Below, piece by piece: positions 49,059-60,573 of a DNA stretch of 64,000 nt (the stretch's first letter is position 1; every line of letters starts with the position of its first letter). A model generated the notes under the pieces. It searched no databases. It was given only the letters and a program-made list of their open reading frames with translations, and had not been told where the DNA came from. This DNA is from Phytophthora colocasiae (Eukaryota > Oomycota > Peronosporomycetes > Peronosporales > Peronosporaceae): assembly GCA_018806915.1 (NCBI GenBank), contig JAGKQI010000064.1, positions 620,001-684,000 of the forward strand, written 5' to 3'. The position numbers were made by a program, and so were the translations under genes.

Positions 49059-49435
49059 TTGAGTTTATAGCGAACGAGGCTTGATAGTGAAGTGAGTGGG
49101 AGGAAGTAAATCCAAAAGTGAGTTTATTGAGTTAGCCCGCATTCACTAATCTACCCTTGCTCTCCTTGAGCTCCCCTTGTAGACCTTTGTGAAACGGGAA
49201 CGCTTGATGTAACGGGAACGATTGATGTAACGGGAACGATTTGTGCACATCTTGAGATCAGCAAATTGAAGTTCTCGTCCAATCAGAATAGTGTATCCAA
49301 GGTAGACCGCCAATCGTATTGCAGCATCCACGCGTCTTCCACTGTTGTCCTCACTTGGCACGCGTTGTGCGCGTGAAAGCTGCGTGCTTCGAGGTAGGGA
49401 CCCAGTATAGGAGACGGCGAAGTGCAATCTCAACA
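49057..49435 (-). repeat. Copia-E 5' LTR (379 bp)
   Basis: On the minus strand starts TGTTGAGATTGCA. Three copies of the cgggaacg unit against five in the other LTR. Confidence 0.85.
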
Positions 49436-50148
49436 AAATCCGCAAACTAGTTAATCAACTCGTTCTTCTTCTCCTTTAGGCGAATGTGTGTTCCGTATCG
49501 AAGAGAAGCAAATATGTTAATCATTAGAAGGAAAATTGAAGTTGATTAACTGGTTGCTACTAGGTACTTGGCTTGGCAATTGAATTCTGAAGGTTCGATT
49601 GTGATTGTGAATCATGTTCTCGGAAATTTTATTTCCGAGCTAAGGGGTAGATCCCAGTCGCCTGCTATTCCTCTACTTTCTTATCCCTGTGAAATTCGTT
49701 TTGACTCTTTGGTCGGGTGGGCTGTCTGGTACAACTGCTATATATTATGTTTTATATAATTTTATAAATTCGGATGGATGTTGCTCCTGTCGTCTACCAG
49801 CAACATCAAATGGTAATTTAAAAACAAAGTTGAAATTTATTAGACCAATCATAACAATATAAAACATGTTTTCGCTTGTGATGTTGCGCGAATGTCGCCA
49901 ATAGGATATTGTCGTGATTGCAACGAAACTTCCTTCCGGTCGCGTACCTTTACACCACAACGGGACTATGATTGAGGTAAGCGGTGAGTGATGGGATCAC
50001 AAGGTCATCAAGAGTGTATCTGGTTGAGAAGCAGACCTTTAGATCGTTGAGAACCAGATCTTTGATGGATTGATAGCGACAGGATGAGCGCCGCGCTCCG
50101 TTAGACCTAAGGCATTCTGATAAAAGCAAGTTTCGGCTGAAGTCGACC
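49436..50148. other. Intergenic, with SINE fragment 49528-49612 (minus)
   Basis: A tail-plus-body SINE piece (aattgaagttgattaactgg, attgaattctgaagg) lies at 49528-49612. The first bases (ccgcaaactagttaatcaact) resemble the LINE tail at 63850. AT-rich sequence follows, then the RPA-like gene. No other gene seen. Confidence 0.5.
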
Positions 50149-51290
50149 ATGACCAAGCGCGTTTTTCGTGGCACCTCCACTGCCGCTATGGAGCCAGATA
50201 TCGCTGTGGAATCAGCGCAGAGGAAGACTGGTGAAGCCAAAGAGGGGGTCTCCACGGATATGGAAGCAGTGCGGGTGGCGACTGGTGAAACCAAAGAGGG
50301 AATTTCCACGGGCGGTGTAGCGTTGCATGCAGTTGTGAAAACAACAAAAAAGGTGCGAAAGGTGGTGGTACCAGGGGAAGCGGAAATGCGAAAGCGTTCG
50401 CGTGATATTGACTCTAACAGCAATACTGGGCGTGGTAACAAACGTCAAGCTCTGGGACATCAACACGACCAATCTGGCATGAATGGAGGAGTTGCAACCG
50501 AAACGCAACAACTCACAAGTGCTGTAAAGCCGTACTACTATGTGAACGATTTGTTACCTAAAGCTGGGACAGCGTGTGGATTTGTTGTACGGGTCTTCTC
50601 AAAAGGCCCCGTTGGCAAATACACGCATTGGCGTGGCAAGAGCGGTTCACTCTTTACAATGTGGGTAACCGGTAAGGACTCGCAGTTGGTCAAAGCTACA
50701 GTGTTTGATGGGGGTGTGGGGAAGTTTTACGAGGTGGCGAATCCTGGTGCGGTTTGCTTGTTTTCGGGAGGGCGGATAAAGCGAGTGAATAGAGATTTTT
50801 CTCCCCATGGCGCTGCGGTTGAATTGTCGTTCGGTGATGATGCTTATATCGTCGAGATGGGGCAGGATACTATAGACTTTCCTGAACCAGGCTTTACAAT
50901 GATGGCCATTGGGTTACTGGGCAGCTTATCTACCGGCTCGGTTGTGACGATTATTGGTATAGTCACCGATGTTGGCCCACTCAAGAGTATCATGACAAAA
51001 TCTGGGAAAGCAACTGACAGGCGCCAGTTCGTGTTGGTGGATGACTCCGACACAGAACTGTTGTGTACTGCGTGGGGGAAGGTAGCTCGAGACATCGAGC
51101 CGAATATTGCGGGGACTGTGTTGCTCATGCAGGATGCAAAATATCGGACTACATGGGAACGAGGTCTTTGAATATCGGAGTTGGCGTTTCATTGCATTAC
51201 GGCCCAGCTCTTGCGCGGTCGCACGAGCTAAGGAACTGGTTCCAAGGTATTTCGGCGGGACACCAGTACTCCAAGCTCGACACAAGATAA
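50149..51290 (+). pseudogene. RPA1-like single-strand DNA-binding protein, frameshifted
   Basis: From ATG 50149 a ~120-residue low-complexity N terminus with a basic patch (MRKRSRDIDS) is followed by two OB-fold regions as in the RPA large subunit DBD-A/B (LFTMWVTGKDSQLVKATVFD, FYEVANPGAVCLFSGGRI; SVVTIIGIVTDVGPL, RRQFVLVDDSDTELLCTAWG). The ORF stops at 51171. The next bases in another frame (ISDYMGTRSLNIG, HELRNWF) are the normal end of DBD-B, so there is a frameshift at about 51140. No C-terminal zinc OB domain follows. It would coat single-stranded DNA, fitting rolling-circle transposition. Confidence 0.72.
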
Positions 51291-51659
51291 ATTGGGTCTA
51301 GTCGCTGCGGCGGGATTGCTTTCTCTTGGTTCCTATACTAGTGACAGATACTATCGAGATAGGAACTTTTATAAAATACATTTTTCCTTTTATCCCTATC
51401 GAAGTTCAGTCATTTATACATGTATGTGAACGCTCCGGTATGTGAAGTTAATTAACTTGGATAATCAGTTCGCCGGTGATAGTCGAAACTTCGTTCGAGT
51501 TCGATAGAAGGTTCTTCATACGGTGGTGAAGCTGGATGAAATTAGGAAAGTGATCAACAAATAACGACGTTGCGTGAAGTCTTTTTTTAAGCTGGTGATC
51601 GATCACCTAAGCATTTGTTGGCACTGGCAACACATGCAGTTTTCGATCCGAAACACATC

Positions 51660-52333
51660 TCAGTAGTCGAAGGAAATCTCCTCTCCGCAGTTGATTTGAC
51701 GCACAGCAATTATTCCAATGCGGTAGCAACCTGCCACTTCCCACACTTCCGCAATACAGTTCGGATCGCAGCTATGATTAAAAAAGCGGGATTCGTTTCC
51801 GACTCTCCGGGCGTCAATATACTTCCCTGCTGCATATTTAATCGTGTACATGTGTCCTTCGGTTTCAGCGCGCTTCAGATGTTCTTCGTTGGTGATAATT
51901 TCTCCCACATACTCCTTAACTATGACGCCTTCTGCGATCGTTTCCAACGCAAATGCGCCTCGACCTTTTCCTTCGGTGTCACGAACCTCAAGCTTAACTG
52001 GTGCAACACGATATGCTAGCCATGGTCGATTGCTGCATGTCCCATCAAGGTTACACGTGATCGAAGAACACTCGATTTGATCGTTCCGGTACACACAGTC
52101 GCTTCCGCAATTATTTTCACAACCGCACATCTCGCCGCTGTCTTGTCGGCGAACAAGATCGCCTATACATCCACTGACAGCGATATACGTATATTCGCTG
52201 TCTAGGATAGCTTTGGGGAGTGACACACAAAATTGTCCAGGGTTATTTGCGTATAATACTTCTTCTTCCTTTGACGCGGTATTGCTCGTCGCGAGCTCCT
52301 CTTCGGTCGGCTGTCACGCTTAGTCGGTGCCAT
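51660..52333 (-). pseudogene. AWS-SET histone lysine methyltransferase fragment
   Basis: Minus strand. An ATG at 52333 starts a basic N terminus (MAPTKRDSRPKRSSRR) that is one base out of frame with the main ORF (from about 52226). An AWS-type cysteine cluster (MCGCENNCGSDC, ECSSITCNLDGTCSNRPW) is followed by a SET domain with YVGEIIT, RFFNHSCDPNC and GEEISFDY, the cofactor- and substrate-binding motifs. The ORF ends right after FDY, so the post-SET cysteines are missing. AWS-SET proteins methylate histone H3 (SETD2, NSD, ASH1 groups). It lies between the RPA and Rep genes, opposite to both. Confidence 0.78.
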
Positions 52334-52561
52334 AACGATTTTACTTTGCCGGTCTTAATAAAGAGTCAATCGTCACCTTTTGCAGTGACAGATAGAGAAG
52401 AGAGACACGAAAATCGCGCCAAATCCGGGGGGCCGACTGATTGTAGTCTTTATCAATCGATCCTCGCCAAGCATCATAAGGTAGTCAACCTTTGTAGGCG
52501 ATGGGCGTTTGGAGACTAGTAGATGCCTTCACCGCTTCGCTCGCGTATGCCATAGGGCCAA

Positions 52562-54395
52562 ATGCGAGATAAGCAGAAGGCCGTTGCCGCGAAAAGGGCT
52601 GCTCGCGCAAGAGATGAATCCATTAATGAGCGAGAGCGGAAGCGACGGCGTAGAAATACTCGGCGTTCGACGTCCGATAAAAGCAAGGTGTCGGTCAGCC
52701 TCTCGCCCGCCAACCCCGAGTTGGTTGAAGCGCTTAACGCCAAGTGCGCGGAGCGTCTTTCGAATAAGTATCTCTCGGTGAATTGCTGTTGTGTATGCGA
52801 TTGCCTACACCCAGTGAAAAATGTTGAAAAAAAGCATCTCGCGCGATGTAAAGTGCTGGTGGCGACAATAAAAACCCGCTTGAAGTGCTTTCCCTGACAC
52901 CTCCCGCCTAATCTTCGTGCGCAATACGATGTTTCTGATATCAGCGAGTGTTTGTCGGGGGTTTTATTGTCTAGACGGGGCATAATTTGCTCCGCGCCGC
53001 AAGTATATTTTCAAGTTTGCAAGCCTTGCTTGGGCTCGCTGTCAAAGAAAAATGTAAGATCTCCCCCAAAATTTGCAATTGCAAATGGTCTATGGATTGG
53101 TGAATTACCAGCGCGTTTTAATGATTCCTCGATGACTGAGCACGCTATGGTAAATCTATCACAACCCACGCGATTCATGTCGATTGTTCAAGGAGGGAGA
53201 CACTCCTCTATTCGCTCTCATGCTTATTTTTTTCGGTCCGATCCAGCGCCTCCAGCGGCTCAACTGCCGAATGAGGTGGTGTCAAGCGGAGTTATTGGTG
53301 TCACCATGGTGGGGTTGCATGACTGCAATGCAAAAGGCCAAGACTCTGCGGCGCTATTCCGTTCGAGTCGATCGTATTTCAGAGCAACTCGATTGGTATA
53401 AATCAAACAACTTTCTGTACCGAAGCATATCTGTGCTCGAACATTCTCGTATCGACGAGTTGATTTGCCAGACTCGAGTTGTCCTCGACACTACTCGTGA
53501 CGATGAAAGCGGCGTTGATGAGCAAACCGGTACTACCGCATCTGTATCTGCAACACACCTGGAGAATGCACTAGACGAATCGCATTGGCGCCACAGCGAG
53601 CCCCGACCAGCCCATATTAACGCCATAAACGAAGTCGACGAAGGATTTACTCAATCGGTTACCGCGTTAGTGACCGACTTTGCGAATGAAGATGATGTGC
53701 AACTTCAGCGTCGTGTTCTTGAAAACAACGATATAATTGTTCGTCGTTCGTCAGGCATTCTATCTGATTTCGACACCGCGTTCTGGACCAACTCATTTTG
53801 CGAGCTATTTCCTTTTGGTAGAGGAGGTCTTGATGAGGCTCGTACTACGCGGATAAGTTTGGAGGAATTTGTTCGCTACTGCTTGCGCTTGACATCGCGC
53901 CGTTTTGCGCAGCACCCTTCATTCATTTTGGTCGCGTTTGATGTGATTGCAAGACACCAAGTCATCCAGGCGGTTTATCTGCGCGCTAAAGTATCGCCTT
54001 CTATAATGAGAAGTATTACCGGCGTCGACCGAGACGAGTTGTTACAGCATGTAAGCCATCTCGAAGCACGACGAACGGCCATTTTGGAGAAAGCACGAGT
54101 ACCCGACCCGCCCACAGTATCACAACCGGTTTTAAGCTTAATGTCGGCGATTAGCACGGGTCTCCGAGCGTTTTTCAGATCGAACGAGGAGCGCGGGCAA
54201 GCGCGAAGTAAAGTTATGTCGATGCAGCTGCGCTTTGGGCAACCGGCTATATTCCTAACAATTTCTCCAAGTAGCAGCCTATCCTACCGCGTTGCAAATC
54301 TTGCGGGTAGCATGGTTGATGATTTGTTGGATGAAACAACAGTGACACTGCAAGATTGTTTAGCGTACACAAACGCAAGATTTGAGGCGAAATAG
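52562..54395 (+). pseudogene. Helitron Rep/helicase, N-terminal part
   Basis: From ATG 52562: Arg/Lys-rich N terminus, Cys-rich CCCVCDCLHPVKN with LARC, then TGA at 52895-52897 with the frame continuing (CKPCLGSL, PKFAIANGLWIGELPARF, GGRHSSIRSHAYFF), a segment typical of Helitron N termini. At about 53330 the frame shifts to the 53184-54395 ORF (SVRVDRISEQLDWYK, EEFVRYCLRLTSRRFAQHP, RFGQPAIFLTISPSSSLSY), which is the Helitron-like N domain. A one-base loss in an A run at about 54391 shifts the frame again. Confidence 0.8.
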
Positions 54396-55250
54396 CGACA
54401 AGCAACCCCGCCGCCTGCGCCAGTTATTTCAACTGCGTGATGGAAGTACTTGTCGAAGTTATACTAAATTGGGATGTGGAGAAGCAATGCTCAAAGCCTG
54501 GACAAGGTCTTTTTGGTATCACTGAAGCATTCTTTTCGTCGACGGAGGCTCAGGGCTCGACTGGAAATTTACATGCCCACATGCTCATATGGGTGCGCGG
54601 AGCAGCAAAGACGGTTGATGAGTACTATGCTTCCTGTTGTTCAAATCTTGTGAAACAAAACCTCGTTCAGTACGTTGAGTCGATCGCTTCTTCATCTTTC
54701 CCGATCAAACCAGCGGCGTGCCCAAAATGCGGCCAAACCTCTCTTGCCGCTTCATCTTTCCCCGCGGAAGCATATCAGAAGCCTCGAAAGAACAGCAATC
54801 GGCCGGTTACGTCAACATGCTCGCACTGTTCCTTTTCGTTTGGAGCAGATGATTTAATTCGGATGGAACTTAATCGTGTTGCTACCTTGCACCAAATTGA
54901 ACAGCATGATTGGGATGACCAGGCGGTTCGGCATTTTTTAGCCGTGCCGTGCTCGTATCCACTGCCGAGCTCTACTCGTTTTGACTTAGTTGCTTGTCGG
55001 GCTCTAATTGAGTACCAAGTTCATCATTGGTATCACTGCCGTTCATGCTTTAAACGTACCCGGCGCACCCCTGATGGAAAGGCTTGCAGAATGTTTTTTC
55101 CTAAGCAGACTCAAACAGAAACGGAGTGGCGAGACGATAAAGTGGAGCTACGTCGTGATGTTGGCAGTGAATATTTGAACACATATATACCCCTGCTAAG
55201 CGCGGTCTTCAAGTGCAATCATGATGTCAAGTTCTTGGCGGCTTCAGAAG
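54396..55250 (+). CDS. Helitron Rep domain with HUH motif
   Basis: Reads NPAACASYFN just after the frameshift, then GLFGITEAFFSSTEAQG and NLHAHMLIWVRG, the HUH metal-binding motif of rolling-circle replication initiators. CxxC pairs follow (CPKCGQTS, CSHCSFSF). The catalytic tyrosine region is reached only by splicing across the 54-base intron at 55251. The Rep domain nicks one strand and drives rolling-circle transposition. Confidence 0.83.
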
Positions 55251-55304
55251 GTAAAAAAAATTGGGGTATTGGTCCTGCGCACTAACACCTTCTTAACTTT
55301 GCAG
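55251..55304 (+). other. 54-bp spliceosomal intron in the Helitron gene
   Basis: Starts GTAAAA, has CACTAAC as branch point and ends TTTGCAG. Removing it joins SEG to PEKAYYMMKYTTK in frame. Without splicing the frame ends at 55285. Confidence 0.85.
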
Positions 55305-58180
55305 GTCCTGAAAAAGCGTATTATATGATGAAATACACAACCAAAGGCCAAAAAAGCATCGAAAATTTGCTTGCGATCCATTTGCACGCGTTTGATAAGG
55401 CCAAGCTGAAGATGGCCGAGTGTGATAACGCGATCGCTAATGGCCGTCGTTGTGTTCAATCGATGTGCTGTTCTATGTCTAATGCTCAAGAAGTTTCGGC
55501 TCCTCTTGCAGCGCTTTACCTGGAGCGGAAATCACCTTTCTATTCGTCCACAGACTTTCAGCGTTTACATTTGGCCTCTGCGGTTAAAACCGTTTTTGAA
55601 AATGCTGACGTGGATGTGATACTTTCGTCAGATGATCGTGGAGCTACGTTTAAACTCTCCTCTCCGATTTGTGATTATATTTACCGGCCCGTTGAGGTGG
55701 AGGATGTTTGCTTGTTTGATTTCTCCAGTTTGTGGGAGAAGAAGAAGAACACAACCGGGTTCCGCTTCGATAACCGCCACACACAGCACCAGTCTCACTC
55801 TCTGCACAAACGCGACATTCCAGTAACACTTTGGTTGCTAGGAAAAAGACTCCCGGAAATCCGTGGGCAGCTAGTTCCGGACGAGGAAAAGTTGTATTTT
55901 GCGAGGTCCGTGCTGATTCTCTTTCATCCGTTCCGAAGTTTGGATGATTTTTTTATTGATTCTACGCGAGACCTCAATGCACGCTTCGACCACCGGTGGG
56001 AACATGACGCTACGGAGGAAGCGCATCTATTTGTAAGCCACTCAAACGACTACTTCGCTTCAAAGCGACTGGCCCGGCAGTGTGTGGATTCTGACATGAT
56101 AAGATACCGAAATGCTGTCGAGCAAAATGTGGGAGGAAACTACAGTTCCAGTGACGAAAGTGAATCGGATAATCCCGGTAGCGATTTTGGCGACGGGTTC
56201 TCTTCGGACGAAGACACGGCAACTCTGCAGCGTTCCGACACGAATCTTCGCCTACTAAACCTCTCGGTAGCTGCAACTACGTTAGCCGCATCGTCTACCG
56301 AATCTCCAGGCTTGTCGGCTTTTCAATCTATTTGCACAACGCTGGACGAGGTTGACGAATGCATTGCCAATGCCGAACGGAATTTTATCGACCGCGGAGC
56401 TGTGCCGCTAGCAAGAACTTCAACGGGTTTATTGCCGGTCATACCTACGCAAGTACTGCTTGTACAAAACGCAATTGCTGATGCGGAGCTCTGGATTGAC
56501 CCTACTACACAAACGTCTGTAATACCGGAATTCGCACCTCCCAACGCCAGTCTTCGGTGCATTTCGACCCGCTTTTCGTTGAACCGTAAACAACACAAGG
56601 CTTTTGTAAGAATCGGCTCGCCTTTCCTCCGATCACTGGTGGAGGAAATACGCCACAGCCCCGGTCAAGTTATTTCGTTCCTGGGTGGGCCTCCTGGCGC
56701 TGGCAAAAGCCAGGTTATACGTGCTTTGCAGGCTCTTGCTGCTTCTTGGAATTGTTCGGGCGCTATTGCTACGGTAGCTTATCAGGGGGTCGCAGCCGAG
56801 GCAGCGGGCGGCCAAACAATCCACAAGTTTTTCCGGTGGGGGATTGGTCGCAATGGGCGTAGCAAGCAATACACCGCAGCAGATAAAGAGCAATACGCCG
56901 GATTGAAGCTGCTGATAATGGACGAAACTTCCACCACTGATGCTAAGCTCATCGGTATGATGGATATTGCGTTACGCGATGTAAAAAACCAGCCTGACCT
57001 GCGATTTGGCGGTATCCACATGCAGTTCGCCGGAGACTGGATGCAGCAGTATCCAGTTCTCGGTCACCCCGCGTTCAAATCCCAGCCACCTCTTCCCACC
57101 GGTTCTTGTGCTCAGGTCGCTGGCGGTGACGATCCATCCACGATGTATCTCCTTAGACAGAGAGGAATTGATGCTTACCGTGAAATCAACGAGGTTGTTC
57201 TACTAGAAGAAAATATGCGCCATCGAAACGACCCTCAATGGCGGGATATTCTCGCTCGCTGGCGCTTCGGAGAATACACACAACAGGATATCGATACCGT
57301 GAACAAGTGCTGTTTTCGAAATGGAACTGATTGGCCGTCTGTGTTTTCTGATCAGCAGAAGGCCTTTTGTCCAATTCTAGTTACTTCGAACGCGCTTCGG
57401 GTTGAATTCAATGAACAAGCCACACTTAATTACTGTACCAGCACCGCTGGTGTTCTTCACCAGTTCCCTGCAAACGGGTCACGTTCTCGTGTACGGTTAA
57501 CGCGTGGACAGCGACGGAGCCTAAACCAGATTCGTTCGGACAAGACCGGCAATCTCGCTGTTTCGTTGATGCTAGCGATTGGTCTTCCTGTACAGTGCAC
57601 GAAAAATATTTCGCGCGCTCTGCACTTAGCAAATGGAACTATTGGAAACGTTGTTGGCTTTGATGTGGCTGCTGATGACCGCGTCCGCGTCGCAAGTGAC
57701 GCTGGTGTTGAGGTGCACATTCATTCAAAGCCCGCGAATGTTGTCTTCATTCGCTTGCTTCCTGCTGAACTACGCAAGAGAAGGCTTGTCGACCGTTTTC
57801 CTGATGGTATTGTCCCAGTCCGTCTGCACAACGAAACCGGTGTGCGGGTATCCATTCGCAAGCGCACATTTTCGCTTCGGATTCAGCAAACCCCTCTGAT
57901 CCCGGCTTTCGCTTTGACAACTGAAAAGTGCCAAGGACTTACCGTGGGCAGGCTAATAATTGGCCCTATGCGGCACCACACAAGGAAAAAACCGCAGGCC
58001 TCTTCATTTTACGTAGCGGTCACACGGGTAAAATCGATGAATGAGCTATTTCTTATGGAGCCGCTCACGCTGGAGTTACTCGAGTTCTTCAAACCGGAAC
58101 AGGAGGCTATCGACGAAACCCGGCGACTTCAACTTTTAGAAACGCAGTGTGACCATCGGCATGCTAGTAGCAGTGGTTAG
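55305..58180 (+). CDS. Helitron Rep catalytic tyrosines and PIF1-type helicase
   Basis: Starts with YYMMKYTTKGQK, the two-tyrosine Rep motif 3. A long linker with an acidic Ser-rich patch follows, then a PIF1/RecD-like helicase: Walker A GGPPGAGKS (about 56684), GGQTIHKFFRWG, Walker B LLIMDETS (about 56908), MQFAGDWMQQYPV, LLEENMRH, TTEKCQGLTVGRL and YVAVTRVKS motifs. This exon of about 958 codons has no stop, in contrast to the N-terminal part. The helicase unwinds donor DNA during transposition. Confidence 0.9.
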
Positions 58181-58524
58181 TTCGCGATGTCTGAAAGCTA
58201 AAAACTATGCATCATGTTGGTGTTTGCTGCGGTTTTATCTTGTAAAGTATCGACTTTGCCACGCCCGTCCCGCTCTACTCATTATAAGGTAATACAAGCT
58301 GATTCAATCACTCAAATCTCAGACTTGACAGTACGATCGGATTGATACAGACAATTGCCTAGAGGCGCTATAGTTCTTCTCAATCACCAACATCCGCATC
58401 GCCATACATCCATACATCAACAATGAAAGTCGTTACAAGCTCTTCGCGCTTAAGTAGTCCTATCGTGCTCTTGTTTTGCTAAGCCATTCATCATTTTGCT
58501 TTCCAAATAGGACTCGTCACCGCT
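58181..58524. other. Spacer between helicase and ankyrin genes
   Basis: No gene. A short palindrome gcctagaggc lies near 58361, but it is not followed by CTRR, so it is not taken as the Helitron end. Confidence 0.5.
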
Positions 58525-60237
58525 ATGGACATCATGACTTCAACGGCTGTTGTTTGTCGCTGTTTTACCTACTCCCATGAAGTAGTTGCGAGTTTGTTGG
58601 AACCTTTTCTCTATGACCCTGCGTCAATATCTCTCGTCAGAGTCGCTCACCTCCACTCAAGCCGTCTATTGGTTCGGGTCGCGCGTTGTATGCCCCGCGA
58701 TGATACATCGCGCCTGATTCGCGAATTTGAATTTAACACTGCCTTAGTTTTATCGCTGAGATCTGGCGACTTAACGTTGGCGATGAGTTTTGTGTCCGCT
58801 TTCGAGGGATTTTGGGTTACGCGGGCTGTTAAGGTGGCTGCTAGCCTTGGTATGACAGACTTTTTACGGTGGTTGCATGATGAATGCCGTAAAGTTTGCT
58901 GGGGAGGGCGCGAGATGACTAAGGCGGCGCGTTATCAGCAGCTCGGTACTATTATGGTGCTTCAGCTAAATACGACACGCCTGGGCCCGCAACATATTTT
59001 ACAGTTGGCTGCTCGGCACGAAAGCTGTGAAATGGTTAGTTGGGCTCTTACAGTCCGTCAAGAGATCCCTATGCTTTGCGACCTCGAGTGCGCTGCTCAA
59101 TTCGGTCGTCTAGATTGCCTGCAGATGCTTTCACTCCACAACGCCGCCACTCATATCGTTAAGAACATAAATGCGGACGTTGCTGTAAGAAACGGTCACC
59201 TACCCATCGTAAAATGGCTCCACTCCATGTCCGCTCGCTTTTCAGCGGCCACAATGGATGTTGCCGCTAAATTCGGTCATCTTGACGTTGTCCGCTGGCT
59301 AAATCGCAATCGTACTGAAGGATGTACAACAGCGGCAATCGATTCTGCCGCTCGCAACGGTCACCTAGAGGTTATACAGTGGCTCAAGCACAAACGAGGT
59401 GAAAGTTGTTCGAGCGCGGCTATGCTTTTTGCTGTACTTAGCAGGCGAATGGACGTCGTGCAATGGATCCATGACAATTTTAACATGCCGTGGGTCGGCC
59501 GCCTTGTAGACATCGCCGCAAAATTCGGTCATCTACAAATGGTTCAGTGGCTACTCGTTCGATATCCGGCAACGTGTACCTCAGCGGCGATGGATAATGC
59601 GGCACGAGGAGGTCATACTGAGTGCTTTTTATTCTTGCATAGCCTCGGCAAAAGCTGCACCTCTCGTGCGATGGATAACTTTGCCACGCGTGGCGATATA
59701 TCTATGCTTGAATGGCTATCAAAGCATCGACAGGAAGGTTGCACAAATGCTGCTGTCGATTCGGCCGCGGCAAATGGCCATTTGCACGTGCTAGAATGGC
59801 TTTTCCACCGCGGCTACGGGCCCGGGACGTCTCGCGCGATGGACGGTGCGGCTGCTAACGGTCATTTAGAGGTTCTTCGGTGGCTGTGGTGCCGCGGTTG
59901 CGTCTGCACCACAGACGCTATGGACTATGCAGCAATGAACGGGCACATTAGCGTCGTTCGCTGGCTCAATTGCTATATATCTGCACGGTCCACAGAGCGT
60001 GCTATGGACCTGGCTGCAACTCGTGGTCATTTCACGACTCTCGTTTATTTACACGAGAGCTGTAACGCAGTTTGCTCTCTTTATGCTTCAACGGGAGCTG
60101 CGGAGTGCGGTCACCTCGAGATTTTGAGGTGGTTAAAGCTTGTCTACCCGCACAAGTTCGATTCGGTAACAGTTAAAGCCGTTGCTGCTTCCCACGGATG
60201 GCCGAGCAGTGTTGTGCAGTTCCTTTGCGGGTTCTAA
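58525..60237 (+). CDS. Ankyrin-repeat protein, oomycete type
   Basis: 570-codon single exon. About a dozen ankyrin-type repeats of ~27-33 residues from about residue 90 to the end, with the common form AAxxGHLEVVxWLxxxRxEGCTxxAMDxA (for example AAKFGHLDVVRWLNRNRTEGC and AANGHLEVLRWLWCRGC). The first ~80 residues (HEVVASLLEPFLYDPAS) look like an F-box-less N-terminal cap. No signal peptide or membrane span. Ankyrin solenoids bind proteins; the partner is unknown. It starts 345 bp after the helicase on the same strand and may be a neighbour or passenger of the Helitron. Intact. Confidence 0.85.
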   Translation: MDIMTSTAVVCRCFTYSHEVVASLLEPFLYDPASISLVRVAHLHSSRLLVRVARCMPRDDTSRLIREFEFNTALVLSLRSGDLTLAMSFVSAFEGFWVTRAVKVAASLGMTDFLRWLHDECRKVCWGGREMTKAARYQQLGTIMVLQLNTTRLGPQHILQLAARHESCEMVSWALTVRQEIPMLCDLECAAQFGRLDCLQMLSLHNAATHIVKNINADVAVRNGHLPIVKWLHSMSARFSAATMDVAAKFGHLDVVRWLNRNRTEGCTTAAIDSAARNGHLEVIQWLKHKRGESCSSAAMLFAVLSRRMDVVQWIHDNFNMPWVGRLVDIAAKFGHLQMVQWLLVRYPATCTSAAMDNAARGGHTECFLFLHSLGKSCTSRAMDNFATRGDISMLEWLSKHRQEGCTNAAVDSAAANGHLHVLEWLFHRGYGPGTSRAMDGAAANGHLEVLRWLWCRGCVCTTDAMDYAAMNGHISVVRWLNCYISARSTERAMDLAATRGHFTTLVYLHESCNAVCSLYASTGAAECGHLEILRWLKLVYPHKFDSVTVKAVAASHGWPSSVVQFLCGF

Positions 60238-60330
60238 CTTTTCTTTTGCTAGCTTTCTGTTCTCTTGTCGTCTAATTTCGTTAAATATCATTAGGAAATT
60301 TCCGAGCTTCTTCGTCCTCGGGACGACCTT

Positions 60331-60573
60331 GTTTGAATGGGATATTGAATGCAATCATTTCTTATCATCTGGAAAGTAAGTCCCTTTGGGGACTTACTGT
60401 ACTTTCCAGATGATAAGAAATGATTACTTTCCAGATGATAAGAAATGATTAGCATTCGAAAATTCAATATCCCATTCAAACAATTCACAATTCACAATCA
60501 AACCTTCAGAATTCATTAGCCAAGCCAAGTAGTAGCAACCAGGAATAACCAGTTAATCAACTTCAATTTCCTT
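60331..60573. mobile_element. SINE pieces, inverted pair
   Basis: 60331-60385 is a minus body fragment; 60386-60573 is a plus copy lacking the tRNA head. In it catttcttatcatctggaaag is repeated in inverted and direct form. It ends in the usual tail aaccagttaatcaacttcaa. Confidence 0.7.

Larger units (their letters stand above)
44617..49435 (-). mobile_element. Copia-E retrotransposon, nearly complete
   Basis: Minus-strand element with 5' LTR 49057-49435, gag-pol 49052-45039 in one frame apart from two stop codons, and 3' LTR 44617-45031. The purine tract GAGTGGGGG abuts the 3' LTR, and TGGTTATGAGCCC directly after the 5' LTR is a candidate primer site overlapping the start codon. No matching 5-bp flanking duplication was found. 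Confidence 0.9.
50149..58180 (+). mobile_element. Helitron region: RPA-like gene, antisense SET gene, Rep/helicase
   Basis: The Rep/helicase gene (52562-58180) defines a Helitron. RPA-like genes are known passengers of Helitrons, which makes the upstream RPA-like gene a likely part. The SET gene lies between them on the other strand. The exact ends (5' TC, 3' hairpin plus CTRR) were not found, so membership of the RPA, SET and downstream ankyrin genes is inferred from position. Confidence 0.7.

Noticed and set aside
49950..50441. 163-codon minus-strand ORF overlapping the RPA-like gene start
   Set aside because: Mostly antisense to the low-complexity RPA N terminus; no motif.
58361..58372. 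Palindrome gcctagaggc as Helitron 3' hairpin
   Set aside because: Too short and followed by CTAT, not CTRR within the usual distance.
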